Source of the DNA: Runella sp. MFBS21
Lineage (GTDB): Bacteria > Bacteroidota > Bacteroidia > Cytophagales > Spirosomataceae
Length of the DNA stretch: 64,000 nucleotides
Direction: 5' to 3'
Assembly (NCBI RefSeq): GCF_029433105.1
Contig: NZ_JARNTW010000024.1
Span: forward strand, 43,856-107,855
In this document: positions 7,924 to 17,321 of the stretch, in pieces
Position numbering within the stretch: the first letter of the stretch is position 1
How the letters are laid out: each line of letters begins with the position of its first letter
Made by a program: the position numbers and the translations under genes
The notes under the pieces: generated by a model
Seen by the model: the letters and a program-made list of their open reading frames with translations, nothing else
Database searches by the model: none
What the model was told of the DNA's origin: nothing

Positions 7924-9213
7924 TTAATCTCTTACAGCCCCCGTGCGCCAAGCCTCCACCATAGGGTACCAAATAGGCTGATATTCGACGTAGCGTTGAA
8001 GTTCATAATGATCGTCCACAAATTGATTAGGACGTCGATTAAAAGTAAAATTGATTTCTGAGAAATTAGCCCTTTGCGAGTACACCCATACCTCTCGGTC
8101 TTTGCTGCGTTGTACACGATCTGGCGAACCCATAATGATAAAAATCATTCCTTTATCCGTTTTCCAACCTTCTTTATAAGTTGTAAATAACCGATTGGCT
8201 TCTTCTACTCGATGATAAAAAGCACTGATGGTACGCTTCGCCAAATCAGCATTACCATTCATAAGTGAAAGCCAATATCTATCTAGAGACTTTTTAGGAT
8301 CTTTGGTAGCCAAAAACTCATTAATTTCTTGGCTTTGACTCATATACATGACAGGTCTTATCAATTCGGCGGGCCGTGTCATTTTTGGAAACCGCTTATT
8401 GGTTATTACTAGACCTATTCCTGTAGCGTCGGTTGTATCTTCCATCATAAAATACAAACCTTCTTCCTTGAAAGAAACAGGGGTATTGGCCATAATCATA
8501 AAAGTACTATCTACTCCCAACGTACGAGGTGCATTGCGGGGATTGGTATTCATAGGAGAAGTAGCTGGATCGAAATCATAACGATAACGTGAAACAAAGA
8601 GTGTCTTCTTCGTATTGTTTACATCTTTTACCACTAAGGTGTCGTTGGCATTGATATAATTTTGAAGCAAAGGCACTTGCGCAGTCTTTTCAAATAGTGT
8701 ATACCTGTCACTCAGTTTATTGTCTTTAAACCTCAACTGCAAGTCATTTAGTACTTTCTTAGTAGTACCTATCTCCGACACCTCAGCTAGCATGATAGCA
8801 TGGGCGTAGTTTGTGGGGCGTTTCACTTCAAAATTAACCATAAATTTGGCCGCCCCTACCTGAATCACATTTTGTTCATTGAGGGCTATATTGCCATATC
8901 CCAAACGCTCTCGTGAAGCAAAATCAGGATAAATCACATAATTAACGGTATACTTGTCAGCAAACTCTTTCCACCGAACTGGCATGTTGTTGATGCGAGA
9001 CAGATCTATTCGCATGTATATTACCGCTACACTAGAGTCTTTATTGAGAAATTTACTTTTTATTCCCAAAATGGTAATATCTTCGGTCCCGTTCGAAACC
9101 GTCGTGCTTGTGGTCTTATCATTTTTTCTTTTTGACCGTGACTTAGAACTTTGCTGTGCCTGAACAAGGTGGCAGAGTGTAATCAATATAAAAAAATATA
9201 CAAAACGCTTCAT
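7924..9213 (-). CDS. GWxTD domain-containing exported protein
   Basis: 429 residues from ATG 9213, which begins a signal peptide (MKRFVYFFILITLCHLVQAQ). The name-giving motif is present near the C-terminus as EGWKTDKGMIFIIMGSPD, followed by EVWVYSQ and the basic RRPNQFVDDHYELQRYVEYQ. The family is widespread in Bacteroidota and Acidobacteria and its biochemical role is unknown. The gene lies 83 bp after nuoK and 8 bp before the isomerase on the same strand. Confidence 0.88.
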   Translation of the reverse strand: MKRFVYFFILITLCHLVQAQQSSKSRSKRKNDKTTSTTVSNGTEDITILGIKSKFLNKDSSVAVIYMRIDLSRINNMPVRWKEFADKYTVNYVIYPDFASRERLGYGNIALNEQNVIQVGAAKFMVNFEVKRPTNYAHAIMLAEVSEIGTTKKVLNDLQLRFKDNKLSDRYTLFEKTAQVPLLQNYINANDTLVVKDVNNTKKTLFVSRYRYDFDPATSPMNTNPRNAPRTLGVDSTFMIMANTPVSFKEEGLYFMMEDTTDATGIGLVITNKRFPKMTRPAELIRPVMYMSQSQEINEFLATKDPKKSLDRYWLSLMNGNADLAKRTISAFYHRVEEANRLFTTYKEGWKTDKGMIFIIMGSPDRVQRSKDREVWVYSQRANFSEINFTFNRRPNQFVDDHYELQRYVEYQPIWYPMVEAWRTGAVRD

Positions 9214-9296
9214 GGGCTTGTTGCTGGTAATAGAAGAAAAAATCTTCTTAATTCTTTTATTAAACGACAAAGTTGAGTGAATAGCGTAATAAAAAG

Positions 9297-9611
9297 CTAT
9301 TTTTTCATTGAACTTATATTATCCAAATCAGTAGTTTGATAGTATCGATATACTTTCAATAATATTGCCAATGCCACTGCCGATTCTGCCGCCGCCACTA
9401 CAATGACGAAAAGCGCAAACATTTGGCCCGCAGATTGGACAGGGTCATACTGCGCAAAAGCTATCAAATTGAGATTTACGGCATTGAGCACCAACTCCAA
9501 GCCTATTAGTACTGCTATCGCGTTGCGTTTGGTCACCATCACGGCCAGACCTATGCTAAAAAGAGCTGCCGCAACTAGAAGAAAATAGTGGATAGGAACG
9601 ATTGGTTGCAT
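9297..9611 (-). CDS. nuoK: NADH-quinone oxidoreductase subunit K
   Basis: 104 residues, normal for NuoK, with three membrane helices. The conserved centre GLELVLNAVNLNLIAF contains the helix-2 glutamate that belongs to the proton channel; the following VQSAGQMFALFVIVVAAAESAVALAIL carries the second conserved Glu. It is a membrane-arm subunit of respiratory complex I. No other nuo gene is adjacent: upstream is a divergent GntR gene and downstream a GWxTD gene, which is unusual since nuoK normally sits between nuoJ and nuoL. Confidence 0.93.
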   Translation of the reverse strand: MQPIVPIHYFLLVAAALFSIGLAVMVTKRNAIAVLIGLELVLNAVNLNLIAFAQYDPVQSAGQMFALFVIVVAAAESAVALAILLKVYRYYQTTDLDNISSMKK

Positions 9612-9707
9612 GTTGCAATGTTAAGAAAAATATTCAAAATAACAGCCTAATCTTTAAATTAAGCTGTTTCTTATATTTCTTTGTTGGTTGTTCAAATACA
9701 TTAACCT

Positions 9708-10427
9708 ATGTCTGAAGTAATTGCCCGCATTCCTCATTATCAACATTTATACGAGACGCTTCGCCAACAATTACTGCAAGGCGTGTATGAAATTGGGAGC
9801 CTCCTACCTTCCGAAAAAGAGCTTCAACAAGCCTACAACCTTACTCAACCGACGGTCCGTCAGGCACTTTCGATGCTCGCCGAAGAAGGTTTTATCAAGA
9901 AATTCCAAGGAAAAGGCAGTATTGTACAGCCAGTACCGATTGGGCTAGGAATGCTATCAATTCAGCCACACCATACGGATCAACTCGTAGATGCGGCGGC
10001 GATTCGCACCGAAATAGTTCAGAAGCCGATTCTAAAGGTATTCCCTGCCGATTTTTTGTTTGTATCAGCTCAACCTCAGCGCCCATACTACTATTTCGAA
10101 CGGTTGCGATTTGTTAATAACGAAGTTATTTTTTTTGAAAAAATTGCTCTTCCTGCCGAAGAAGTCCCTCAATTTCATAAGCTTAAACTCGAAAATAAGT
10201 CATTGTTTGACACCCTTCGTAAACGATATAGTATCATCGTAAAACGTGGCGAAGAGAAAGTGTGGGCTACTTTAGCTGATGAAGCTCTTTCACGAATGAT
10301 GCAGATAAAGCCCAATACCCCTGTATTAAGATTAGAAAAGTGTATCGAAACAAATCGTCCTCATCTTAATATTTATTCGTCTCTTTATGCTTGTACCGAC
10401 AAGTATTTACTGAAAGGGCGGTTTTAA
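9708..10427 (+). CDS. GntR family transcriptional regulator (HutC/UTRA type)
   Basis: 239 residues. N-terminal winged helix-turn-helix: YETLRQQLLQGVYEIGSLLPSEKELQQAYNLTQPTVRQALSMLAEEGFIKKFQGKGSIV, residues about 12-70. The remainder has the UTRA effector-binding pattern (YYFERLRFVNNEVIFFEKIALP, LFDTLRKRY, NTPVLRLEKCIETN, IYSSLYACTDKY). Effector unknown. A 10-bp inverted repeat lies just downstream, between it and the serine hydrolase gene, and could be its operator (inference). Confidence 0.9.
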   Translation: MSEVIARIPHYQHLYETLRQQLLQGVYEIGSLLPSEKELQQAYNLTQPTVRQALSMLAEEGFIKKFQGKGSIVQPVPIGLGMLSIQPHHTDQLVDAAAIRTEIVQKPILKVFPADFLFVSAQPQRPYYYFERLRFVNNEVIFFEKIALPAEEVPQFHKLKLENKSLFDTLRKRYSIIVKRGEEKVWATLADEALSRMMQIKPNTPVLRLEKCIETNRPHLNIYSSLYACTDKYLLKGRF

Positions 10428-10465
10428 TTAACTGTATTGGTTTTGGCATGATAATTGAGGCAAGG

Positions 10466-10498
10466 CTATTGTAAACACTTAGAACCGATTTACAATAG
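10466..10498. repeat. 10-bp inverted repeat between gntR and the serine hydrolase gene
   Basis: ctattgtaaa at 10466-10475 is matched exactly by its reverse complement at 10489-10498, with a 13-base spacer. No T-run follows, so an operator is as likely as a terminator. It lies 34 bp upstream of the serine hydrolase start. Confidence 0.5.
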
Positions 10499-10531
10499 TA
10501 AGCATCTCTAACCCAATCATGTTGTAAAACC

Positions 10532-11611
10532 ATGACAACGTTAAAAAAACACAATCATTTCTGGCTATTTATTTTATTGTTGAGTGTAGCCATTGAAAGC
10601 AGCGCCCAGAATAATAATTGTGTGACTCTGTGTCCTGTTATCACTGCAAAAAAGATAAAATACACGCCCCCTCCCCCTGACACCACCACGCCAGTTCCCC
10701 AAGAAAAAGTCCAAAAAAGCTTTCGCGAGTTTGATGATTATCTTAATGAAAATAGCAGTAATTATGACAACAATTTACTAGCTTATGTATCGAATGATAC
10801 TATGTATTATAAATATGAACGAGGACAATATTCGGCAGATGAAGCACTTCCAATCGCCTCAGCTACTAAATGGCTCACTGCAGCAGTTATTATGAGTTTA
10901 GTGGATGCAAACAAACTAAGTCTGACCGATAATGTAGGCCAGTATATACCCTCATTTAACGATCATGGCAAAGGCAATATAACTATCAAACAAATTTTTT
11001 CCCATACATCTGGTATTCAGGTGGATACTCGCTTTGACCAACGAGACGAAATATCCTTACAAGCAGCTATAGATTCAATTGCGATTTATACAGATCTGTT
11101 ATTTAGTCCTGGCACGCAAGCTCGATACGGAAGTAGTGCTTACAAAATTGCAGCTCGAATTGCCGAAATTGTAGAAGGAAAACCGTGGGAACAAATCTTC
11201 CAAGAAAGGATTGCCACCAAATGTGAGATGATTAATACCTCCTATGGTACTACTCCCAACCCTCATGCTGGTGCTGGCGTAAGGGGAAGCATGAATGACT
11301 ACATTAAGTTTCTATCAATGATACATGGCTTTGGAAAATACAAAAATGTAAGAGTACTTAGCGAAGCAGCTGTCAAAACTATGGAGCTAGATCAATCAAA
11401 CGGTATTGACACTTTCTATGGGCTAGGTGTATGGCGGTATGATATTTTAAATAATATTGCGAGAGAGGTAAGTAGCCCTAGCGCAATGGGGGTTCACCCT
11501 TGGGTAAATAGAGAAAAAGGCTATTTTGGAATAATATTTACACAGGCGGGTTTTGATAAAACAATCAATTATAATCTTACGTTTAGAGGTATTGTAAAAT
11601 CTAAGTTATAG
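10532..11611 (+). CDS. Exported serine hydrolase, beta-lactamase/PBP4-like (copy 1)
   Basis: 359 residues with a signal peptide (cleavage near ESSAQ), a short Pro/Thr-rich linker and a beta-lactamase-fold domain. The nucleophile motif SxxK is SATK (Ser 110, Lys 113), the second motif is YGSSAY near Tyr 199, and the third region is SAMGVHPWVNREKGYFGIIF. Families with these motifs are D,D-peptidases, esterases and amidases; the exact reaction is unknown. A closely similar paralogue follows at 12932, with an acyltransferase gene between them, suggesting a shared envelope-modification task. Confidence 0.88.
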   Translation: MTTLKKHNHFWLFILLLSVAIESSAQNNNCVTLCPVITAKKIKYTPPPPDTTTPVPQEKVQKSFREFDDYLNENSSNYDNNLLAYVSNDTMYYKYERGQYSADEALPIASATKWLTAAVIMSLVDANKLSLTDNVGQYIPSFNDHGKGNITIKQIFSHTSGIQVDTRFDQRDEISLQAAIDSIAIYTDLLFSPGTQARYGSSAYKIAARIAEIVEGKPWEQIFQERIATKCEMINTSYGTTPNPHAGAGVRGSMNDYIKFLSMIHGFGKYKNVRVLSEAAVKTMELDQSNGIDTFYGLGVWRYDILNNIAREVSSPSAMGVHPWVNREKGYFGIIFTQAGFDKTINYNLTFRGIVKSKL

Positions 11612-11614
11612 CTA

Positions 11615-11660
11615 AAAAATGTTATCTATTGGAAAAAAATAGCCAGTAGATAACATTTTT
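11615..11660 (+). terminator. Hairpin after serine hydrolase copy 1
   Basis: 18-bp stem with one G-U type mismatch (11615-11632 with 11643-11660), A-run before and T-run within the right arm. It separates the first hydrolase gene from the acyltransferase gene. Confidence 0.75.
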
Positions 11661-11735
11661 ACCCTGTAATGTGTACATGATTTTGAAAATTGGTACATGT
11701 TAAGTTTATTTGAAACTTAGTGTATACTTTTTTCC

Positions 11736-12935
11736 ATGCCTGAACTTAACAATACCTTACTCGAAAAAGACTCTACCAGTCGACAATTTGGATTAGATTT
11801 AATGAGAGCCTGTTCCATTATAATGGTGTTCTTGTCTCATTCAATTGATCTCAATCCCTTAAAACAACAATTCCCTTATTTTGCTTGGATGGGGTTTGGA
11901 GTGGAGGCCTTTTTTACTTTAAGTGGCTTTCTGATAGGACGTATTATATTAAATACTTTATTTTCTCCAGCAGTTTCTTGGTCGGCAATTTGTTTTTTTT
12001 GGATAAATAGATGGCTAAGAACTTTACCTGCTTATTTTGCTTCCCTTCTCATATATTTTATTTTCACTCCTCATTTTGGTTTAAAAGCACTGACATACCT
12101 ATTCTTTTGCCAAAATATAATTACCCCAGTCCCCTATTTTTTCCCTCATTCTTGGAGCTTAGCGGTTGAAGAATGGTTCTATCTAACCTTCCCTTTGGTA
12201 TTATTTGCTATTCATAAAATTGTGCCTAAGTTAACCAAAGGTAGAGTATTTTGGGCAGGTATACTGGTTTTTATAATATTTGGATTAGTCTCAAAATTTG
12301 CTCTTTATTATTCATATCAAACGCCACTTTTAGCAAACCTTATCCAAAAAGGCTGGGTCTTTCCTAGCTGGAAAATATTTCTGAATCATGCTGGCGACTG
12401 GGATACCATGCGCAAAATCGTTCCGTTTAGAATTGACGCAATTGCTTATGGCTGTATCATAGCGTTATTATTCAGTCTAAAGCAAAGTATCTCTACCAAG
12501 CAAGCGAAGTACTTATTTGGGTTAGGAGTCATATGTCTAGGTCTAAGCTATTTTATATTTGCTATGGAAGTCATCAATATCCACTCAAACTATCTTACTG
12601 ATATATTTCTTCTTCCTCTCTTTAGCATCTCTTTCGCGCTAATGATACCTCTCGCAGCTTTAATCCCTCCCCCCCAAAATAAAACCCTCCTCAAAGTAGT
12701 TACTAATATAAGTTTGACTTCATATTCATTCTATCTTATCCATTTTTTAATCATTGAGCTTTTTTTGTATATCCAAAAAAAATACCTTTACATAAGTGGA
12801 ATTCAATTTATGCTGTTAGTGGGCTGTTACATCTCAATCTATGCGGTCTCCTTTGTGATGTACAATTATATTGAAATCCCTTTTTTAAGGTATAGAAGTC
12901 AGCTTAGGAAAACAAGACAAAATAATGTAACATGA
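11736..12935 (+). CDS. Acyltransferase 3 family membrane protein (OafA/YrhL-like)
   Basis: 399 residues with about ten hydrophobic segments. The N-terminal motif of the family is present: GLDLMRACSIIMVFLSH, with the catalytic His in the FLSHS position, then FGVEAFFTLSGFLIGRI and SWSLAVEEWFYLTFPLVLF. Such proteins move acetyl or other acyl groups onto extracytoplasmic glycans, lipids or peptidoglycan. Its stop overlaps the start of the next serine hydrolase (ATGA, 4 bp), so the two are translationally coupled; the hydrolase may remove or use the same ester. Confidence 0.92.
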   Translation: MPELNNTLLEKDSTSRQFGLDLMRACSIIMVFLSHSIDLNPLKQQFPYFAWMGFGVEAFFTLSGFLIGRIILNTLFSPAVSWSAICFFWINRWLRTLPAYFASLLIYFIFTPHFGLKALTYLFFCQNIITPVPYFFPHSWSLAVEEWFYLTFPLVLFAIHKIVPKLTKGRVFWAGILVFIIFGLVSKFALYYSYQTPLLANLIQKGWVFPSWKIFLNHAGDWDTMRKIVPFRIDAIAYGCIIALLFSLKQSISTKQAKYLFGLGVICLGLSYFIFAMEVINIHSNYLTDIFLLPLFSISFALMIPLAALIPPPQNKTLLKVVTNISLTSYSFYLIHFLIIELFLYIQKKYLYISGIQFMLLVGCYISIYAVSFVMYNYIEIPFLRYRSQLRKTRQNNVT

Positions 12936-14095
12936 AACAAGTGTTTTTAATATTTATCCTACTAGCAGGAATGTGGGGATGTGGGATATTTGATTATCCA
13001 GAATCTACTCCAATTAGTGAACTTCCTCCTTCAAGGATTGATGATCCGTTAAAAGAAAACCCTACTAAGCCTGATACTAGTATAATAATTCCTAAAGATC
13101 CTACCGATACGGGTTCTAAAGATACCATCAAAGTCCCTCCTACTAAACCTGATACGACAAAAAAACCAGACAACCCTACCCCCCCTCCAACCCTTTACCA
13201 AAAGCTCGATAATTTTATTAGAAACAATAGTTCTAACTATGACAACAACATCATGGTCTTCATTCATAATGGGGACTCTTTAGTATATTCTTACAAGCAA
13301 GGTATATATTCGGAAGACAATGCACTTCGGATAGCATCCTCATCAAAATGGCTTACTGCCGCTGTTATAATGAGTCTAGTTGATGAAAAGAAACTCAAGC
13401 TAGATGATAAAATAGGAGGTTATTTACCCATTTTTAGCAAATACGGAAAAGGAGACATCACTATACGGCAGCTATTTGGCCATACATCGGGCATCATTAC
13501 TGACTCTCCATTCGATGAACGAGACAATATTACCCTTGAAGCTGCTGTAGACTCTATTGCCATCTATACCCAACTTTTATTCCCTCCTGGAAAAGCTGTT
13601 TTGTATGGAAGTACTGCTTATAAGATAGCCGCTCGAATTGCCGAAGTTGTCGAGGCAAAAACATGGAAGACAATTTTTGAAGAAAGAATCGCAAATAAAT
13701 GCGAAATGAAAAATGTAGTGTTTAATCCCAATGCCCCCATGAATCCCCATGCTGGTGCTGGCGCCGTTTGCTCTTTGAATGAATATGTGAAATTTTTAGC
13801 CATGATTCATGCTAAAGGCGTATACAAAGGCACTAGAGTGTTGTCAGAGGCATCTATAAATGAAATGGAAAAAGACCAAACAGGCTCAATGAATCGATTG
13901 TATGGTTTAGGCCTTTGGCGTTATAATTATAGCTCTGGCACGGCGATAGAGGTGAGTAGCCCTAGTGCGCTGGGGGTTCATCCCTGGGTAAATAGAAACA
14001 AGGGATATTTTGGAATCATTTTTACCCAAGCTGGCTTTGATAAAACCTACCAATCTAACCTAGCCTTTAGAGAATTAGTCCAAAATAATCTATAA
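12932..14095 (+). CDS. Serine hydrolase lipoprotein, beta-lactamase/PBP4-like (copy 2)
   Basis: 387 residues, clearly paralogous to the gene at 10532 over the whole catalytic domain (shared runs such as KWLTAAVIMSLVD, NPHAGAG and GVHPWVNR). A lipoprotein-like N-terminus (LLAGMWGCG) is followed by a Pro/Thr/Asp/Lys-rich linker of about 80 residues (repeats of the type PTKPDT) that would hold the enzyme off the membrane. SxxK is SSSK (Ser 136, Lys 139) and the second motif YGSTAY. Translationally coupled to the acyltransferase by a 4-bp overlap. Confidence 0.88.
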   Translation: MKQVFLIFILLAGMWGCGIFDYPESTPISELPPSRIDDPLKENPTKPDTSIIIPKDPTDTGSKDTIKVPPTKPDTTKKPDNPTPPPTLYQKLDNFIRNNSSNYDNNIMVFIHNGDSLVYSYKQGIYSEDNALRIASSSKWLTAAVIMSLVDEKKLKLDDKIGGYLPIFSKYGKGDITIRQLFGHTSGIITDSPFDERDNITLEAAVDSIAIYTQLLFPPGKAVLYGSTAYKIAARIAEVVEAKTWKTIFEERIANKCEMKNVVFNPNAPMNPHAGAGAVCSLNEYVKFLAMIHAKGVYKGTRVLSEASINEMEKDQTGSMNRLYGLGLWRYNYSSGTAIEVSSPSALGVHPWVNRNKGYFGIIFTQAGFDKTYQSNLAFRELVQNNL

Positions 14096-14188
14096 TAAAC
14101 TGCTTTTGCTTTCTTAGTGAATTAGCTAACATTATGAAATAGCAAGCTGTTTTTAATATGTTTTTTATTACTTCTAAAATAAAGGCAC

Positions 14189-14196
14189 TATCTTTG
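14189..14196 (+). promoter_or_regulatory. -7 promoter element TATCTTTG
   Basis: Exact match to TAnnTTTG, 45 bp upstream of the ATG at 14242. No TTG is found at the expected -33 distance, so only the -7 box is supported. Its position argues against the upstream ATG at 14158 as the methyltransferase start. Confidence 0.5.
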
Positions 14197-14241
14197 TCGT
14201 CTTTTTCTAATATCAATTTACCCCATTTACGTAAATACATC

Positions 14242-15018
14242 ATGGTCGATTTCATCAAGTTATATCTTGGTACAACGCGTCGTTTGGCATATACCTTTAC
14301 TACAAGCTTCTTCAATCCTACCGAAAGAAAACGATTAATGGACTTGTATAATGTCTATAATCACCAGGATCCTCATGCTTTTCCAATCGACCCCTATATC
14401 ATTCCTAAAACGGACGTATTAGAAATCAATGGCAACGACAAAGCCATTTATGAAGGCGTCGATGAATGTGGTTTTGGACATATCACTGAGTTTGAACTGA
14501 AAGTTATTTGCCAAATTATTCAAAAGTATCAACCTCAAAGGATTTTTGAAATTGGAACTTTTGAGGGGCGTACTACCCTAAACATAGCTCTTAACGCTCC
14601 CAACGCTCAAATTTTCACTTTGGATCTCCCGGCCGCAGACCTTGGCAATACCAAAATGCAAATCGAAAAAACGGAAGAGGCCTATGTAAAGAAAACCCAA
14701 TCTGGAGGGCGTTTCTTAAATCATCCTGCCAAAAAAAATATCCAACAATTGTTTGGAGACTCGGCTACTTTTGATTTTTCACCCTATTACAATTCCATCG
14801 ATTTGATGTTTGTGGATGGCTCTCATGCCTATGAATATGTACTTAGTGATACAGATCGCGCCCTTAAACTCGTCAAAAAAGGCGGAATCATCTTATGGCA
14901 CGATTACACTAACTGGGAGGGAGTCCGGGATGCACTTAATGAATTCTATAAAAATGACCCTTTATTTAAAGGAGTTAAACACATAGGTGGTACAAGCATT
15001 GTAATGCTGCAGGTATAA
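14242..15018 (+). CDS. Class I SAM-dependent methyltransferase (Methyltransf_24 type)
   Basis: 258 residues. ATG 14242 is preferred because a promoter-like box lies between it and the earlier ATG. The SAM-binding motif I is RIFEIGTFEGRTTLNIAL; motif II region IFTLDLPAADLGN; then IDLMFVDGSHAYEYVLSDTDRALKLVKKGGIILWHDYTNWEGVRDALNEF, where the HDY is typical of this branch of metal-dependent O-methyltransferases. The substrate is unknown. Confidence 0.85.
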   Translation: MVDFIKLYLGTTRRLAYTFTTSFFNPTERKRLMDLYNVYNHQDPHAFPIDPYIIPKTDVLEINGNDKAIYEGVDECGFGHITEFELKVICQIIQKYQPQRIFEIGTFEGRTTLNIALNAPNAQIFTLDLPAADLGNTKMQIEKTEEAYVKKTQSGGRFLNHPAKKNIQQLFGDSATFDFSPYYNSIDLMFVDGSHAYEYVLSDTDRALKLVKKGGIILWHDYTNWEGVRDALNEFYKNDPLFKGVKHIGGTSIVMLQV

Positions 15019-15024
15019 GACTCT

Positions 15025-15780
15025 CTAACGGGGCCGTACCCGAAAACGTAAAACGGCCCATAATACTAAGTATAGTATTCCTAGCAATAATCCAAACTCA
15101 AAGCTTAAAATCAACGCTGTTCTGTCAGTCAAACTCTGTAAGATAGCGTTGAAAAGCTCTTGAGGATTGTGAAGAATATCCCAACTATTCCACCTTCTGA
15201 TTCGACCTAGGTAAATTCCAAAGCCAGCTAATGGCAAACTTACCAACAAAAGTGCATTGCCAATATTTTTATTATAAGTCTTTTGCCAAGACCGGTGCAT
15301 CCAATACAATGATACTAGTCCATTGAAAAGACTTACTTCGGCATAGAAAAATAGCATAATCATGTCGTGGTAGGTAAGGTCGCTGCCCATATCTACCGAA
15401 AGATGCACCAAATCGGTAATCATATAAGGTGCATTTGGAAAAAACAGTACCCATACCACACTCCACACTCCTACCCATAAGGGCAATGCTCCAAATCTTT
15501 TGACAGAAACATCTACCACAAAAGCTACCAAAAGGGGCATCCAACTTAAAAAAAGATTCCAGTCCAACGAAAAATCTACCGCTTCTTTGAATTGAATCCT
15601 AATCATGTGGTACGTGAGAGCTACCATACTCATCAATAACAGTAGGAGTAATGGATAAAGTCCTTCTAACGTAATAATAGGTGGCTCAGCGATACTGAGA
15701 TGGTATTTCCACAATCGATCAATTAAACGTTTGAGCAAAATATAAATGTTTTGGTTGTATAAAGAACGCCCAAAATCCAT
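15025..15780 (-). CDS. DUF1361 domain-containing membrane protein
   Basis: 251 residues, six or so membrane segments. The DUF1361 signature is readable: DWNLFLSWMPLLVAFVVD, VGVWSVVWVLFFPNAPYMITDLVHL and MIMLFFYAEVSLFNGLVSLYWMHR, ending with a basic RFRVRPR. Function unknown. It is convergent with the methyltransferase gene (6-bp gap, no terminator seen). Confidence 0.85.
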   Translation of the reverse strand: MDFGRSLYNQNIYILLKRLIDRLWKYHLSIAEPPIITLEGLYPLLLLLLMSMVALTYHMIRIQFKEAVDFSLDWNLFLSWMPLLVAFVVDVSVKRFGALPLWVGVWSVVWVLFFPNAPYMITDLVHLSVDMGSDLTYHDMIMLFFYAEVSLFNGLVSLYWMHRSWQKTYNKNIGNALLLVSLPLAGFGIYLGRIRRWNSWDILHNPQELFNAILQSLTDRTALILSFEFGLLLGILYLVLWAVLRFRVRPR

Positions 15781-16039
15781 CCTGATTTTAACAATACAAC
15801 TAAAAAGTTTGTGTAATCATCCAAAATCCTAGGATAAATCTAATATTTTCTTTTTAAGAGAACAAACCAAGTTTTCCTCCTTCTTATTTTCCTTTTTTCT
15901 GCTTGAGAAGAAGCTAAGCCTTGCAAGTATTTAGAAACTGTACCTAGGCTAAAACCTAAAAAATCCTATTTCCATTCAGTTATTTTCTGTAATTTGGCAC
16001 GGAAAATAAAAATCTCACCAACTCACCCAAAATACCTAT

Positions 16040-17263
16040 ATGAATATTCACGAATATCAAGGTAAAGAAATACTCAAAAAGTACGGTGTGCGTGTGCAAG
16101 ACGGCATCGTAGTAGATACTCCAGAACGGGCTGTTGAAGCATATCGTAGCATCGCCGAACGTACTGGTTCAAAGTTCGTTGTTGTGAAATCTCAAATTCA
16201 CGCGGGTGGACGTGGTAAAGGAAAAATCCAAGGTTTAGAACAACGTGGTGTACAAGTAGCTAAATCGCCCGACCAAGTACGCGAAATTGCCACAAACCTC
16301 TTAGGACATATTCTAGTAACACACCAAACTGGCCCTGAGGGCAAGCGTGTAAACAAAATTTTCTTGGCCGAAGACGCTTATTATCCTGGCGCTTCTGATC
16401 CTAAAGAGTATTATATTTCTATTTTGCTTGACCGTGCCAAAGGATGCCCCGTAATCATGGCAAGTACTGAAGGTGGTATGGACATTGAAGAAGTAGCAGA
16501 ACATACTCCCGAAAAAATCATCAAAGAATGGGTAGACCCTCGCGTAGGCCTTCAGCCTTTCCAAGCTCGTAAAATCGCTTTTGCGTTTGGTTTGTCAGGC
16601 AATGCCTTCAAAGAAATGGTCAAGTTTGTCTCGGCTCTTTATACTGCATATTGGGAGTCTGATGCGGCGATGTTTGAAATCAACCCCGTACTCAAAACTT
16701 CTGATGACAAAATCATGGCCATTGATGCCAAAGTTAATTTGGACGATAATGCCCTGATTCGCCATGCAGACCTTGCCAATATGCGTGATACTAATGAGGA
16801 AGATCCTCTTGAAGTAGAAGCAGGCGAAAACAACCTCAACTACGTTAAGCTTGACGGTAATGTAGGTTGTATGGTCAATGGCGCTGGCTTGGCCATGGGT
16901 ACAATGGATTTAATCAAGCTTTCGGGCGGTGAGCCTGCCAACTTCCTTGATGTAGGAGGTGGAGCAAATGCCAAAACAGTGGAAGCGGGTTTCCGTATTA
17001 TCTTAAAAGACCCTAACGTTAAAGCGATTCTTATCAATATCTTCGGTGGAATTGTGCGGTGTGACCGCGTAGCAACGGGGGTTGTGGAGGCTTACAAAGC
17101 CATTGGCGATATTCCGGTACCAATCATTGTGCGCTTGCAAGGTACCAACGCCGAAGAAGGAGCACGTATCATCAATGAATCTGGCTTGAAAGTTTACTCT
17201 GCTATCGAGTTTAAAGAAGCTGCTGCTAAAGTAACCGAAGTGTTGAAATCTTTGGGATTATAG
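16040..17263 (+). CDS. sucC: Succinate-CoA ligase (ADP-forming) subunit beta
   Basis: 407 residues, full length. N-terminus MNIHEYQGKEILKKYGV is diagnostic; an ATP-grasp domain follows (VVKSQIHAGGRGKGKIQ, FEINPVLKTSDDKIMAIDAKVNLDDNAL), then the CoA-ligase domain with GCMVNGAGLAMGTMDLIKL, FLDVGGGAN and ILINIFGGIVRCD. It catalyses the substrate-level phosphorylation step of the TCA cycle together with SucD. sucD is not adjacent in this window. The coding sequence uses codons typical of a highly expressed gene. A terminator follows. Confidence 0.97.
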   Translation: MNIHEYQGKEILKKYGVRVQDGIVVDTPERAVEAYRSIAERTGSKFVVVKSQIHAGGRGKGKIQGLEQRGVQVAKSPDQVREIATNLLGHILVTHQTGPEGKRVNKIFLAEDAYYPGASDPKEYYISILLDRAKGCPVIMASTEGGMDIEEVAEHTPEKIIKEWVDPRVGLQPFQARKIAFAFGLSGNAFKEMVKFVSALYTAYWESDAAMFEINPVLKTSDDKIMAIDAKVNLDDNALIRHADLANMRDTNEEDPLEVEAGENNLNYVKLDGNVGCMVNGAGLAMGTMDLIKLSGGEPANFLDVGGGANAKTVEAGFRIILKDPNVKAILINIFGGIVRCDRVATGVVEAYKAIGDIPVPIIVRLQGTNAEEGARIINESGLKVYSAIEFKEAAAKVTEVLKSLGL

Positions 17264-17277
17264 TAATATCTTTTAAA

Positions 17278-17321
17278 ATAAAAAAGCAACTGATAGCTCT
17301 CTCTGTCAGTTGCTTTTTTAT
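17278..17321. terminator. Bidirectional terminator between sucC and the T9SS cargo gene
   Basis: 16-bp stem (17278-17293 with 17306-17321), 12-base loop, flanked by A and T runs. It serves both convergent genes. Confidence 0.85.
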
